NCBI GenBank assembly: GCA_030748415.1
Contig: JASMMA010000002.1
Location: 62,001-126,000 of the forward strand
DNA: 64,000 nucleotides
Direction of reading: 5' to 3'
Origin: Planctomycetota bacterium
Lineage (GTDB): Bacteria > Planctomycetota > UBA1135
Shown here: one piece after another, positions 8,650-18,562 of the stretch
How the letters are laid out: the number at the start of each line of letters is the position of its first letter
Numbering within the stretch: position 1 is the first letter of the stretch
Notes under the pieces: model-generated
Seen by the model: the letters and a program-made list of their open reading frames with translations, nothing else
The model's database searches: none
What the model was told of the DNA's origin: nothing
Made by a program: the position numbers and the translations under genes

Positions 8650-9366
8650 ATGGAACTTCCCAAGAATCCCTTCCTTCAAAAGTGTGCTGCTGAGTTTATC
8701 GGGACATTTGCTTTAGTTTTCTTTGGCTGCGGTGCGGCCAGCTTCGATGCTCTTCCTGGTCTTGGAGGGGGATTAGGTCATTTGGGTGTGAGCTTGGTTT
8801 TCGGCTCCACCATAATGGTAATGATATTTGCAACTGGCCATTTGTCCGGAGCTCACTTCAACCCAGCTGTGACCATTTCATTTGCAGTGACAAAAAAGTT
8901 CAAGTGGACACAAGTGCCTGGATATATTCTTGCTCAATGTATGGGGGCAACTGTTGCAGCCTTGTTGCTTGCTTCAATTGTGGAAGGGTCAATAGGAGCA
9001 TCGTCCACATCTCTGGGCGCTACCTTGCCCTTAGTTGAAACTGATACGGCCTTTTTGCTTGAGGCCGTCTTTAGCTTTTTCTTGATGTTCGTTATTTCGG
9101 CGGTAGCTACTGATTCCCGCGCAGTGGGTGAATTGGCTGGTATTGCAATTGGTGGAACGGTTGCCCTTATCGCTCTTGTGGGTGGCCCCCTTACCGGTGC
9201 CAGCATGAACCCCGCTCGATCTCTTGGCCCTGCGCTTGCGACTGGCCGACTTGATTTCATGCCGCTATATATTGCCGGCCCTTTGGTCGGTGCTGTTGTT
9301 GGAGCACTGGTTTATGAGAAAATCAGGTGTGAAAAGGAAGATACAGGGGCTTCTGGGTGCTGTTGA
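8650..9366 (+). CDS. NIP-like aquaporin (MIP-family channel)
   Basis: 238 residues, six membrane helices and the two MIP half-helices NPA at 71-73 (GAHFNPAVT) and 187-189 (GASMNPARS). The second half (FLMFVISAVATDSRAVGELAG, then GPLTGASMNPARSLGPA) closely resembles plant NIP channels and bacterial AqpN rather than AqpZ. By alignment to AqpZ the selectivity filter is F51, A175, A184, R190, wider than the F/H/T/R of water-specific AqpZ. This suggests passage of small neutral solutes (such as metalloid acids, glycerol or urea) besides water. The ATG follows the trmJ stop directly; a strong terminator lies downstream. Confidence 0.9.
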   Translation: MELPKNPFLQKCAAEFIGTFALVFFGCGAASFDALPGLGGGLGHLGVSLVFGSTIMVMIFATGHLSGAHFNPAVTISFAVTKKFKWTQVPGYILAQCMGATVAALLLASIVEGSIGASSTSLGATLPLVETDTAFLLEAVFSFFLMFVISAVATDSRAVGELAGIAIGGTVALIALVGGPLTGASMNPARSLGPALATGRLDFMPLYIAGPLVGAVVGALVYEKIRCEKEDTGASGCC

Positions 9367-9380
9367 GACTCTTTTTTTGT

Positions 9381-9399
9381 CCCCCCTAAAGGGGGTTTT
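9381..9399 (+). terminator. Rho-independent terminator after the aquaporin
   Basis: CCCCC TAAA GGGGG followed by TTTT, about 15 bases after the aquaporin stop. It ends the trmJ-aquaporin unit. Confidence 0.75.
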
Positions 9400-9466
9400 C
9401 AGGGTAGAATCTTGGAACAGAGAGAGGGCTTCTGCGTCCCACTTGGGAGTTCTTCTACTCTTTCTA

Positions 9467-11059
9467 ATGAAAATTCTCGCCCCCCTTCTCCTAGCAAGCG
9501 TCTTCAGTACATCCCCTTTGATTGCCCAAAGGTTTGAAGATGTCCTACTGACCCCCAAGCCTTTCCATGCCATTGCTGACGGTTATTATGGCCATGGGGT
9601 TGCGATTGATGGTGACTTGATGGTAATCGGCTCATCTATGGATGCCCACATGAGGCCGTCAGCAGGTGGGGTCACTGTTTACCACGAAGACCTCAGCACT
9701 GGCGCTTGGATTGAAGATGGACACTTTCATGCCGCTGACGCAAGGGAGAATGCCAAGTTCGGGATGTTTGTTTGGGCTGATGCTCAAACCCGAAGGATTG
9801 GAGTTGGCGCCCGTGGCGATCAAGTCACCGGTGCTACATCTGGCTCTGCCTACATCTATAAGGAAACCTCCTTGGGTGTATGGGAATTGGAGACAAAACT
9901 AATTCCCCCGGATAGCGCTCCAAACATCCACTTTGGCGCATCCATTGTACTGGATGGCGATTGGGCCCTTGTTGGTGCCTACAAAGACGACACCAACGGT
10001 GAAGATTCTGGTTCAGCTTATTTCTTCAAGTTCGACCCTGCACAGGGAACATGGCTGTTTCATCAGAAACTTATGCCCCCTGATGCTGGTGTGAATGATC
10101 GCTTTGGGCGGTATAACTCTCTTCGTGATGGTCGGGCATCCATTGGCGCTTCGCGCGATGATGACCTTGGTGATGACTGCGGGAGTGTTTATGTCTATGT
10201 TTACAATCCCCAAACCGACCTTTGGGATTTGGAAGAGCATGTCTTTGGCAGTGATACAAATGTCCGAGATCGGCTTGGAATATCTTCATCAATCCAAGGT
10301 GACACCATGGTGGCCGGTGCATTCTGGGACAATGACCCAGGGGCAAGTCAAGCAGGCTCCGCTTATGTTTTCCATCGGGATCCTGTTGATGGAAAGTGGA
10401 AACAGACCCAGAAGATTGTCCCACCAGATTCTCATGACGAGATGTGGTTTGGTTCCTATGTCATGCTGGAGGGGGACTTGCTCGCGATTGGCGCATTTGG
10501 TGATGACATCATCTCAGACGCAGGTGGCTCCACTTTTATTTATAAGTTTGATGCCCAAACGATGGAGTACAAGCAAGTCAACCGGTTGTTTATGCGCGAT
10601 GTAGAGGCCAACGATTGGACAGGCCGCTTCTTTTGTTTGGATGATGAAAGAATTCTGATTGGGAATCGTTTTACGGATAGTCCGGCTGGAGACTCGAATA
10701 TTGGAAGTGCTGGTATTTATCGAGCGGTTGATTTTCGGATGAACATTTTCCCGAAGAATGTTCTGCCAGGTTCATTTTTTTCTATTAAAGTGAAGGGTGG
10801 AAAACCTAATGCTTCTATTGGGATGGCTTACACCTTCGCTAATCCTGCTTGGGGAGTTACTTGGCTGTTCAATCCAAAGGTTAGTTTGGATTTGCAGAAC
10901 CCAGCCGTTGCTCCAAGCGCAAATAAGCTCACGAATTCAAAGGGTGAAAAATCGGCAGTCCAATGGATACCTGCATCTGTACCTTCTGGAATGAGTCTGG
11001 CGTTCCAGGCCTTTCAGGATGGACAGAAATCAAACGTTTCCTTTTTGCATATTCAATAG
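9467..11059 (+). CDS. Exported FG-GAP-repeat beta-propeller protein
   Basis: 530 residues from the ATG at 9467, chosen because the signal peptide (MKILAPLLLASVFSTSPLIAQ) begins there; upstream codons overlap the aquaporin gene and terminator. Residues ~25-420 hold about seven FG-GAP-like repeats (pattern FG...V..DGD...VGA........GSAYVF), as in integrin-alpha-type propellers, with acidic DxDxD-like loops weaker than in the two minus-strand propellers nearby. The last ~100 residues are the planctomycete beta-sandwich tail (from LPGSFFSIKVKGG). A surface or secreted ligand-binding role is inferred; no catalytic motif is seen. Confidence 0.85.
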   Translation: MKILAPLLLASVFSTSPLIAQRFEDVLLTPKPFHAIADGYYGHGVAIDGDLMVIGSSMDAHMRPSAGGVTVYHEDLSTGAWIEDGHFHAADARENAKFGMFVWADAQTRRIGVGARGDQVTGATSGSAYIYKETSLGVWELETKLIPPDSAPNIHFGASIVLDGDWALVGAYKDDTNGEDSGSAYFFKFDPAQGTWLFHQKLMPPDAGVNDRFGRYNSLRDGRASIGASRDDDLGDDCGSVYVYVYNPQTDLWDLEEHVFGSDTNVRDRLGISSSIQGDTMVAGAFWDNDPGASQAGSAYVFHRDPVDGKWKQTQKIVPPDSHDEMWFGSYVMLEGDLLAIGAFGDDIISDAGGSTFIYKFDAQTMEYKQVNRLFMRDVEANDWTGRFFCLDDERILIGNRFTDSPAGDSNIGSAGIYRAVDFRMNIFPKNVLPGSFFSIKVKGGKPNASIGMAYTFANPAWGVTWLFNPKVSLDLQNPAVAPSANKLTNSKGEKSAVQWIPASVPSGMSLAFQAFQDGQKSNVSFLHIQ

Positions 11060-11084
11060 GTTACTGACACAACCGGCTGCTTGG

Positions 11085-12692
11085 TTACCCTATTGTGAGG
11101 GCGAGATTGTTGGTCAATATTCCAGAGTGGACATCAATTCCGTGGAACCAAACCGGAAGCCCCGTGGAATTATTAGGAATGCGTTTATTAATCCCGCCAT
11201 TCCCAAACTCATTCAGATTCAGGTAAATAGTCTTGAATGGGGGAGTAACAAGGAAGTCCCCGTGATTGCTCGAGAAAGGACCACCGCCATTCACGGACCA
11301 AAGGACAACGGCAACCTTGTTTGGTGTACAGTTTGTGACGCCAAGTTGAGTCACGGCGCCCGAGAAGAAGTTGTAAATATTTAAATTAGGTGTAGGAACA
11401 GTGAATGTGAACACATATGCCGTTCCAGGACCGGAGTATTGAGCTACATTCCATGTAGGGGCACCAGAAACGATTTCCTTGATTCCATCTTGGTCCAAAT
11501 CGTCGAGCAGCGCAACGGATGAGCCGAAAAGGTCACCATCGTAGAGCCCGTTTTTCTTGAAAAGAAGATTTCCTGTCGCTCCAGAAAAACAAAAATAGGC
11601 CCCTCTTTTGCTAGTTGGGGGGCCGAGCCCATTGTCATCTGGCGCACCAATAATAAAATCAACTATCCCATCCTGGTCAATATCATCCGCACGGCATGCT
11701 GACTTTCCAAAGTCGGCGTTAGCTTCATTTGGTGTGATTGAGTAAAGAAGGGACCCAGTTTGGGAAGAGAATGCCTTTACCATTCCATACCCAGGGATAC
11801 CTCCAAAAAATGCAGATGGAGAAGTGCCTAGAAAGTCGTTCAATCCATCTTGGTCGATGTCACCAAGAATGGCAACCGCAACTCCTAGCCTTGCCGTGCC
11901 TGTCCCGAATGCCTTAGAAAATGTGGAGCCATCTTTTCCAGAAAAGGCTGAAACGTAACCATTGGAGGAGCTTGCTCCAATGCCTTTAGCGCCAACTAAA
12001 AGATCTTGAAATCGGTCTGTGTCAATATGGCCAGTGTCAAGAGCATTTCCAAAAAAGTCCAACGATTGTGCCCCTTTGAATTTCATGAGAAGAGAACCAG
12101 TTGAACCTGAATAGGCGTAAACCACACCAGAGTCAGTTGCAGACCCATCGCCTTTCGGTGCGCCAATGACATAGTCAGAAATCCCATCATCATTTAGGTC
12201 CCCAATTCCTTTAACAGAATATCCAAGTAGGTCACCGCTCTGTTCGCCCGCATGCGTACGCAGTACCGTCCCAGGACCCCCAGAGAAAACATAGGCCTTG
12301 CCGGCATAGGAGGAGTAGTATGGAGCATCAGTGCCGGGTGCGCCGACGATGTATTCCGGAATAGAGTCTCCGTCAAGGTCACCAATAGTTGCGACGGAAA
12401 AACCAAAGTTATGGCCCTCGCCCGAATTGATGTATGAGCCCAGAGGGGTGCCTGAAGCACCTGAAAAAAGGAAAACACCTCCAGAATTTTGATACCCATT
12501 AAGAAGATGGGCTGCCCCGACAATAAAGTCATCAATTCCATCGCCATCGAGATCTCCTAGGCTAGAAACGGAATCCCCAATACCATCTTCAATTCCCACA
12601 CCGGTTACTTCGTAGAGAAGTTGTGCAGACTGAGCGGAAAGGAGTCCTGTAAGCAGGAACGAAGAGAGAAGAAGAGAGAGGATTTGAGGCAT
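11085..12692 (-). CDS. Exported seven-repeat FG-GAP propeller protein
   Basis: 535 residues from the ATG at 12692 (signal peptide MPQILSLLLSSFLLTGLLSAQ); a TTG 27 bases upstream is in frame but less likely. Seven FG-GAP repeats each contain a calcium-type loop (for example GDLDGDGIDDFIVGA, GDLNDDGISDYVIGA) followed by GxxYxFSGxxG, so one full propeller is expected. The C-terminal ~105 residues match the tail of the protein at 15059-16642 (TPPFKTIYLN.. and VWFHGIDVH). The two are clear paralogues separated by the S15-type hydrolase gene. Convergent with the FG-GAP gene at 9467-11059, 25 bases between stops. Confidence 0.9.
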   Translation of the reverse strand: MPQILSLLLSSFLLTGLLSAQSAQLLYEVTGVGIEDGIGDSVSSLGDLDGDGIDDFIVGAAHLLNGYQNSGGVFLFSGASGTPLGSYINSGEGHNFGFSVATIGDLDGDSIPEYIVGAPGTDAPYYSSYAGKAYVFSGGPGTVLRTHAGEQSGDLLGYSVKGIGDLNDDGISDYVIGAPKGDGSATDSGVVYAYSGSTGSLLMKFKGAQSLDFFGNALDTGHIDTDRFQDLLVGAKGIGASSSNGYVSAFSGKDGSTFSKAFGTGTARLGVAVAILGDIDQDGLNDFLGTSPSAFFGGIPGYGMVKAFSSQTGSLLYSITPNEANADFGKSACRADDIDQDGIVDFIIGAPDDNGLGPPTSKRGAYFCFSGATGNLLFKKNGLYDGDLFGSSVALLDDLDQDGIKEIVSGAPTWNVAQYSGPGTAYVFTFTVPTPNLNIYNFFSGAVTQLGVTNCTPNKVAVVLWSVNGGGPFSSNHGDFLVTPPFKTIYLNLNEFGNGGINKRIPNNSTGLPVWFHGIDVHSGILTNNLALTIG

Positions 12693-12763
12693 AACTTTTT
12701 TGGGGAAAAGGAATCTCAAAATAGTAGTACAGAAAGGAAAAGCAGAGGGTGAAAATGGGAGGG

Positions 12764-12802
12764 ACCAAAAACAAGCAAATTACGGGCTCCCCTCCGTAAT
12801 TT
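12764..12802 (-). terminator. Terminator downstream of the S15/CocE-type hydrolase
   Basis: A perfect 9-bp stem: AAATTACGG (12777-12785) pairs with CCGTAATTT (12794-12802), with an 8-base loop. On the minus strand it is followed by GCTTGTTTTTGG and lies 12 bases past the stop at 12815. Confidence 0.65.
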
Positions 12803-12814
12803 CACCCCAAAGGA

Positions 12815-14911
12815 CTATCCCGAGATTCTTTTTAACACGATTGGGTCAGAGGCGGAGCCCGGAGCAGAGCCAAAGATGACTGCAACGAAATCAAGTTCCT
12901 TGGGGAACCACCACATTTGAGCAGGCAATGGGAAAGTCATTGTCCCGGTAGCCCAACCATTCTGATTGAGTTGTCCACTCATCCCAGAAAGTCCAAAGAG
13001 CCCATTGTTGTTTAATACGGCATTCGTGAACGGGTCAATATTCAAATCTACATTGATTCCATTCCAAACGGATCCAGGTGAAGTGCCGCTCACACTCGGC
13101 AAGATTGTGTAGTTCATTCCCGAGTAACTTCCATCGGAGTGAATCGTAAAGTCAAGTTCTTGAATTCTATTAACAGGAATCCTGGCTTCGGAACATACAA
13201 GAGTTGGTTGTGTGACGGGAAGGATTGAAAGGCGAAGTGTGCTTGCAGTATTTGACCCGTACTTAATCTTGAGGTCAAAGTCATCGAAAACAGGGAGAGA
13301 TCGAAGGGTTGAGCCGGTTCCTCCGCTTGGAGGATGGTTCCAAGCCAAGTTCTCAAGTTGAAGCCTTAGCTTATGGCCAGTCCGGAGGGTGTAACCATAA
13401 ACACCAATGCTCACGGGGACTGCTTGAGGAGAATATACTAAATTGTCGCGAACCGTTGTTGAGCCTCCACAGACGAAAGTGGTATAGCCGCTTGGAGAAA
13501 CATCATATAAGGCCGCATGAATCTGGAAATCACTTTCTAAAGTTGCCAACCATATAGTCGCTTGCGCTTCTCCGAGCAGGATGCGGTCTTCAGTAAAAAT
13601 ACCCGTTTCCCAAGAAGCATCATCTTTGGGGATGTAGTTTTGAATTTCTACCGGGTTAGGTAGTTCAGTGATGTAATCATCGATTGTGTAGGGAATGTTC
13701 CAATGGTTATACAAATATTCAAAACCAGCCCCCCCCTTGTTTTCGCTTAACTTCGCATTAGAGTCGAGCCATAGTTTGTATTCATATGTCGGCGGGGGCC
13801 AAGAATCAAATTCCCTAAAGTCAATGTGCGTTGACGGGTCGTTGTATTCATTTGGGTTTTCTGGCCGGATTGACATTCGGACCTCCGGATTGTCTGTTAC
13901 CCCATTGTCAACGCCGCGCAAGAAATGGTGGAACCATTGTTGTCGTCGAACACGCCGAATTTTTTCCTCAACATCGTTATTTGGCGAAGTGTGCCCACCC
14001 GTTGTGATATTTATGAGCTTTGGTGTATTTGGCAAGATGATGTTCCAATAGTCAGTCGTATTATTAACAAGATAGTGGACATCATCGTAAGCAACTGTAG
14101 TTCGAACCGGAACAGTAGAAGTCTTAAGCAGTTCAATGACATCCAAATCCGCTCCCGCAGGCAAATCGTTCAAAGTTGCATAATCTTCAGCGCGGGTTAA
14201 GGCATCAAGATAGGCAAAGAATGTGGGTTCATGGTGTGTGCCAGAGTTCGGTGTATAAATGGACTTCATGTGTTTCCCAGACACAGATGTTCCTTGCGGG
14301 TAGGAAGGGCTTTTGAGGTCTGGAGGATTATTCCTCGTGACAACGGCTGCAATCGTAGGAAATGGTGCGGTGCGCCAAGGGTTCGGTGGGGGAACTTTGC
14401 CAGAGTGGGCAGCGGCACACCAAGCTAAGTAAGAGCCTTGTGATTTTCCGGTGACACCAACTCGAGTCAAATCCAGCTCATTAGGAAACATTGCGCCTAG
14501 GAGCTCAATAACTTCGAACATGTCCATTCTTTCTCTTAAGCCGAGGGGGCCGCGCCCATAAATGGTGGGATCATTTAATGCCATTGAACTGCCTTGTCCC
14601 CGGACGTCATAGGTGATTGTTGCAAAGCCTTGCTTTGCATCTCTAATGGCATCCCAGGCTAATTGATCTTTATCAAAGCCTGCTCCATGAATGACCACAA
14701 TTACCGGCCAGCCACAGGGGCCGGGTGTTGCGGATGGAATCCGAACATCTGCCAATGTCCGATACCCATCGCTGAGGGTAACTTCGACATTCAGATGAGG
14801 GGAAAATTTGTCAGGCGGGGGTGGGTCGCTACAGCCTGACTGTGCATATGAAAACTTGACAAAGAGAGCTAAGAAAAAACCAACGCCAAGGAATTTCGAT
14901 GAGGGGATCAT
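12815..14911 (-). CDS. Exported S15/CocE-family alpha/beta hydrolase
   Basis: 698 residues with a signal peptide (MIPSSKFLGVGFFLALFVKFSYAQ). The N-terminal alpha/beta hydrolase domain shows the oxyanion strand VIVVIHGAGFD, YDVRGQGSS, and the nucleophile elbow GKSQGS with Ser157. The middle carries HTSPNND, a candidate catalytic His region. Residues ~430-580 form the jelly-roll of X-Pro dipeptidyl-peptidase C-terminal type (ASWETGIF...). The final ~110 residues are unassigned beta structure. Family members cleave X-Pro dipeptides, cocaine-type esters or beta-lactam amides, so the substrate cannot be named. Single-gene transcript with its own terminator. Confidence 0.85.
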   Translation of the reverse strand: MIPSSKFLGVGFFLALFVKFSYAQSGCSDPPPPDKFSPHLNVEVTLSDGYRTLADVRIPSATPGPCGWPVIVVIHGAGFDKDQLAWDAIRDAKQGFATITYDVRGQGSSMALNDPTIYGRGPLGLRERMDMFEVIELLGAMFPNELDLTRVGVTGKSQGSYLAWCAAAHSGKVPPPNPWRTAPFPTIAAVVTRNNPPDLKSPSYPQGTSVSGKHMKSIYTPNSGTHHEPTFFAYLDALTRAEDYATLNDLPAGADLDVIELLKTSTVPVRTTVAYDDVHYLVNNTTDYWNIILPNTPKLINITTGGHTSPNNDVEEKIRRVRRQQWFHHFLRGVDNGVTDNPEVRMSIRPENPNEYNDPSTHIDFREFDSWPPPTYEYKLWLDSNAKLSENKGGAGFEYLYNHWNIPYTIDDYITELPNPVEIQNYIPKDDASWETGIFTEDRILLGEAQATIWLATLESDFQIHAALYDVSPSGYTTFVCGGSTTVRDNLVYSPQAVPVSIGVYGYTLRTGHKLRLQLENLAWNHPPSGGTGSTLRSLPVFDDFDLKIKYGSNTASTLRLSILPVTQPTLVCSEARIPVNRIQELDFTIHSDGSYSGMNYTILPSVSGTSPGSVWNGINVDLNIDPFTNAVLNNNGLFGLSGMSGQLNQNGWATGTMTFPLPAQMWWFPKELDFVAVIFGSAPGSASDPIVLKRISG

Positions 14912-15058
14912 TTATCTAATTTGCAACTGTGGAGTGAGAGCGCAAGCGAGGTGCCGTCTGGAACTCCAACTATATCAGGAAAAAGAAAACTGTGAGCCAA
15001 AACATTGAAAGGTCAAAGGAGTTTGCAACTTAGGCTCGAAGAACTCCCAGGGGACTCT

Positions 15059-16642
15059 TTAACCAATGATTAAGTTTTTAGGATGGAAAAGGTATCCGCG
15101 GCCTAGGTCCACTCCATGGAACCAAACTGACATCCCAGAGGAGTTTGGCGGTAGGAGCTTAGACATTCCCGCGCTTCCATTTGCATCTGTGTTGAAGAAA
15201 ATGGTTTTGTAGGGGGGCGAGACATACCCAGGGCCGAATGGGGTTTGGATTGGCCCTCCACCGGTCAGAGACCAGGCAATGACCGCAGCGTTATTGGGCA
15301 TGCAGAAATAAATACCCAGATGGGTACGCTGGCCAGAATAGAAATTTGTAAATACAAAAGTTGGCTGGTCACCTAGAATAATTGAGTAAGTGTAGATGCG
15401 GCCTGGCTTCCCTTGCCCTGTTTCTGCCGGAGCGCCAACAAGTAAATCAGGGGAAGAGTCCCTATCCAAATTTGGCACGATGGCAAGAGTTTCTCCAAAG
15501 CGACTGGGGTTTCCGTTCTGGTCAGAAAAGGTGCCCAACTTTGTGGAATCGATGCCACTATAAACAGTGATCCTTCCTTGAGATGTAGAAGTAACATTTG
15601 CATTTGACGTGCTAACAGCAATGTCAGGGTAGCCATCAAAATTTACGTCACCCAAGTTCGCCACAGCGGAACCTAAATTAGTGTGGAAAGGACCGTATTT
15701 TTCGAACAAGATTGCATTCGAAAATCCAGAAATGACTCTGAAATAGCCTTTGAGATAACCAAGAGTAGCTGTGTTTGTTGGAGCTCCAACAAGAATATCA
15801 TTGAACCCATCCAAATCGTAGTCAATGGTAGCAATCGATTTTCCGAAGGAGTCGCCAGCAGAAATGCCAATATAATTGTTCAGTAAAGAGCTGGCTTTTC
15901 CAGAGAAGACACTGACTACTCCTGGAAAACCACTTGTTAGACCTGGAGACCCGATGATTAAGTCTTGGAACCGATCAAAATTCATGAAGTCGGAAACAAT
16001 TGTGGCGCCGAATCTACTATCAGTAAGACCTCCGCCAATTTGGTTGATGAGTGTTCCGTCAAGTCCAGAAAAAAGATAAACGGCTCCGGAATTTGCAACT
16101 AGACCGTTTGCATTTGGAGCTCCGACAGCAAAATCGGGGATTCCATCATCATTAAGATCACCTGTGCCACAGACAGCGTAGCCGAAGAGGTCCCCGGGTT
16201 GTTGGGAAGAAACGCTGAACAGGAGAACTCCGCTCGCCCCAGAATAAATAAAAGCCTCTCCAACTAGTGAGCTTTGTTGGCCTTCATCATTGGCACCGAC
16301 AATGAAGTCGGGAATTCCATCGCCATCAATGTCGCCAAGAGAGGCAACGGACTTGCCAAAACAAATTCCGGACACGCTGCCGTCACGGCGATACAACTCA
16401 GTGCCGTCAATCCCGGAAAGAACATGAACGGCTCCGTTGTCCGAAAGCCCGTTCGAATCGGTCTTCCATGCGCAGATGGCGAGGTCATCAACGGCATCTT
16501 GGTTGATGTCACCAATTGAGCAGAGGGCATTGCCATACTCGCTGCCTGGATCCGACCCATCAGTTCTGTATAGATTGGTAATCTGGCTAGCCTGGAGGGG
16601 GGCCAAAAGTAGGGCCACAGAAATGAGGGGGAAAAGTTTCAT
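15059..16642 (-). CDS. Exported seven-repeat FG-GAP propeller protein
   Basis: 527 residues from the ATG at 16642 (leader MKLFPLISVALLLAPLQAS). Seven FG-GAP repeats are visible (GDINQDAVDDLAICA, GDIDGDGIPDFIVGA, GDLNDDGIPDFAVGA, down to PNLDRDSSPDLLVGA), most with calcium-binding DxDxD loops. The C-terminal ~105 residues align with those of the paralogue at 11085-12692. It is most likely a secreted or surface calcium-stabilised propeller; ligand unknown. The 136 bases between it and pckA leave room for its own promoter. Confidence 0.9.
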   Translation of the reverse strand: MKLFPLISVALLLAPLQASQITNLYRTDGSDPGSEYGNALCSIGDINQDAVDDLAICAWKTDSNGLSDNGAVHVLSGIDGTELYRRDGSVSGICFGKSVASLGDIDGDGIPDFIVGANDEGQQSSLVGEAFIYSGASGVLLFSVSSQQPGDLFGYAVCGTGDLNDDGIPDFAVGAPNANGLVANSGAVYLFSGLDGTLINQIGGGLTDSRFGATIVSDFMNFDRFQDLIIGSPGLTSGFPGVVSVFSGKASSLLNNYIGISAGDSFGKSIATIDYDLDGFNDILVGAPTNTATLGYLKGYFRVISGFSNAILFEKYGPFHTNLGSAVANLGDVNFDGYPDIAVSTSNANVTSTSQGRITVYSGIDSTKLGTFSDQNGNPSRFGETLAIVPNLDRDSSPDLLVGAPAETGQGKPGRIYTYSIILGDQPTFVFTNFYSGQRTHLGIYFCMPNNAAVIAWSLTGGGPIQTPFGPGYVSPPYKTIFFNTDANGSAGMSKLLPPNSSGMSVWFHGVDLGRGYLFHPKNLIIG

Positions 16643-16756
16643 GGCATGACTGAAAGGGGAAATTAACAAGGAAGGCTTCAAGAATCTGGAACCCATTCTC
16701 GTTATATCACGACAACGGAATCCGGGAGGAGAAATAGTCCAAACAGCCCCAAAACG

Positions 16757-16778
16757 AAGGAAACGGGCTCTACCCGGT
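16757..16778 (-). terminator. Possible terminator after pckA
   Basis: Just after the pckA stop the minus strand reads AAACCGGG TAGAG CCCGTTT, a 7-bp stem with one bulged C, followed by a T-rich stretch (TTTCCTTCGTTTT). Confidence 0.45.
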
Positions 16779-18452
16779 TTACATGACCGCTTCGATTCCA
16801 AGCTCGGCTAGGCTTTTGTCCTCAAAGTTCTTGCGGAACATTGCGACCAAATTTTCAGCGGCAACATCGTAGGCCGCTTTGTCTTCCCAGGTATTGCGTG
16901 GATTCAAAATATTTGCAGGCACGCCTGGGCATGAAGTTGGCATTTGAAGTCCAAGAACAGGATGCTGTTCGTATTCCACATTATCAAGGTCGCCTCGAAG
17001 AGCGGCATCCAGTAAAGCGCGAGTGTGCCCAATGCTAATCCGCTTCCCTACTCCGTAAGGACCTCCGCCCCAGCCGGTGTTCAACAAAATGCAACGAGTT
17101 TCATGTTGCTCCATTTTTTGTGCAAGAAGTTCAGCGTAAACGCTGGGCTTTTGCGCCATGAAAGGTGCGCCAAAGCATGCGGAGAATGCAGCTTGAGGTT
17201 CAGTGATTCCAACTTCAGTGCCCGCGAGCTTTGATGTAAAGCCCGAAACAAAGTGGTACATCACTTCTTTCGTAGTCAACATGGAAACCGGGGGCAAAAC
17301 GCCAAAGGCATCTGCGGTAAGCAGGACAATAGTTTTTGGGTGTGGGCCCTTTGCGCCTTCTGCGACATTGGGGTTAGCAGCCAAAGGATAGGAAAAGCGA
17401 GTGTTTTCAGTGACAGATCCATCGCAGAGATTCAACTCTTGCGGATCGGTTTCTTCCATAGGTTTACCAGGAAGAGGCGGAACATTTTCAATAATAGTGC
17501 CCGGCATGGAAAGGGCAGCTGCTATGACGGGTTCGTCATCTTTGTCCAAGTCAATCAACTTGGCATAACAACCCCCTTCAAGGTTGGAAACACCGATGCC
17601 AGTCCATGCGTGTTCGTCGTCGCCAATCAGTTCGCGCTCAGGGTCAGCGGATAAGGTAGTTTTCCCTGTTCCAGAAAGGCCAAACAAAATGGCACCGTCG
17701 CCATCTTTGCCGACATTTGCAGAACAGTGCATGCTCATTTCTCCCATCTCGGGGAGTAGGTAGTTCATAACCGTGAACATAGATTTTTTTACAACTCCGC
17801 AGTAATCCGCGCGGCCTGCAACGAGAACAACTCGGTTTTTGAAATCCAAACAAGCGATTCGGCCCGAGTGCGTTCCGTCGCGTTCAGGGTCGCAATGAAA
17901 ACTCGGCGCATTCAGCATAGTCCACCGTTTTCCGTCTTCGTCTTTAACGCCATCAATGCCATGCATGAACATGTTGTGGCAAAAGAATGAGTGCGTTGCG
18001 TATTCAGATACCAAGCGGTAGGGGCGGGCATACGAGGGGTCGCTTCCGCAGTACACATCTTTGACATAAAGATGGTTCCCTTGCGTATTGAGGTGTTCGA
18101 CTACGCGAGCCAAGAGTGCTTCAAACTTTTCTGGATCAAACTTCTTGAAGTCAGGCTTCCACCAAACGCTGTCCTCGAATTCTGGCCATGCGACTCCAAA
18201 AGTGTCTTGAACGGGGCGGCCAGTGCAGGTGGGGTCGGTGTAATAAACAAGCGGGCCATCGGTGCCCAACTTAGTCGTGAAGGCTTTCTGCTCATCATCG
18301 GTACCGCCTTCGCGGACTCGGCCACGGTCATTGGCGATGGCTTCATGAAAAAGCTCCTCTTTGCTGAGATTGATACGAAGCTCTTGACCTTTCAGGCCCA
18401 AAAGGGCTTCAAGATCAGTAGCATGATTGGGCCTAGCAGTGGAATTGCTCAT
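16779..18452 (-). CDS. pckA: Phosphoenolpyruvate carboxykinase (ATP)
   Basis: 557 residues, the usual size for the ATP-type enzyme. It converts oxaloacetate plus ATP to PEP, CO2 and ADP in gluconeogenesis. Visible motifs: substrate-binding RPVQDTFGV near 80, YCGSDP, the PEPCK-specific GRADYCGVVKKSMFT, the phosphate-binding loop GLSGTGKTTLS (258-268) and the metal-binding GDDEHAW (277-283). The N-terminal ~60 residues vary from E. coli PckA but the core is intact. It starts at the ATG at 18452. Presence suggests growth on organic acids or amino acids, consistent with leucine dehydrogenase at 41.9 kb. Confidence 0.96.
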   Translation of the reverse strand: MSNSTARPNHATDLEALLGLKGQELRINLSKEELFHEAIANDRGRVREGGTDDEQKAFTTKLGTDGPLVYYTDPTCTGRPVQDTFGVAWPEFEDSVWWKPDFKKFDPEKFEALLARVVEHLNTQGNHLYVKDVYCGSDPSYARPYRLVSEYATHSFFCHNMFMHGIDGVKDEDGKRWTMLNAPSFHCDPERDGTHSGRIACLDFKNRVVLVAGRADYCGVVKKSMFTVMNYLLPEMGEMSMHCSANVGKDGDGAILFGLSGTGKTTLSADPERELIGDDEHAWTGIGVSNLEGGCYAKLIDLDKDDEPVIAAALSMPGTIIENVPPLPGKPMEETDPQELNLCDGSVTENTRFSYPLAANPNVAEGAKGPHPKTIVLLTADAFGVLPPVSMLTTKEVMYHFVSGFTSKLAGTEVGITEPQAAFSACFGAPFMAQKPSVYAELLAQKMEQHETRCILLNTGWGGGPYGVGKRISIGHTRALLDAALRGDLDNVEYEQHPVLGLQMPTSCPGVPANILNPRNTWEDKAAYDVAAENLVAMFRKNFEDKSLAELGIEAVM

Positions 18453-18562
18453 GAGTTCCGTTTTTCTTTTCGATGGGGATTGAAACGGTGTCGGGGTTGG
18501 GATTTTACCTACCCCCTGTCACTGGGGTATCCCCTTTCATGCGCTTTTGTCGCCTTGAACCG

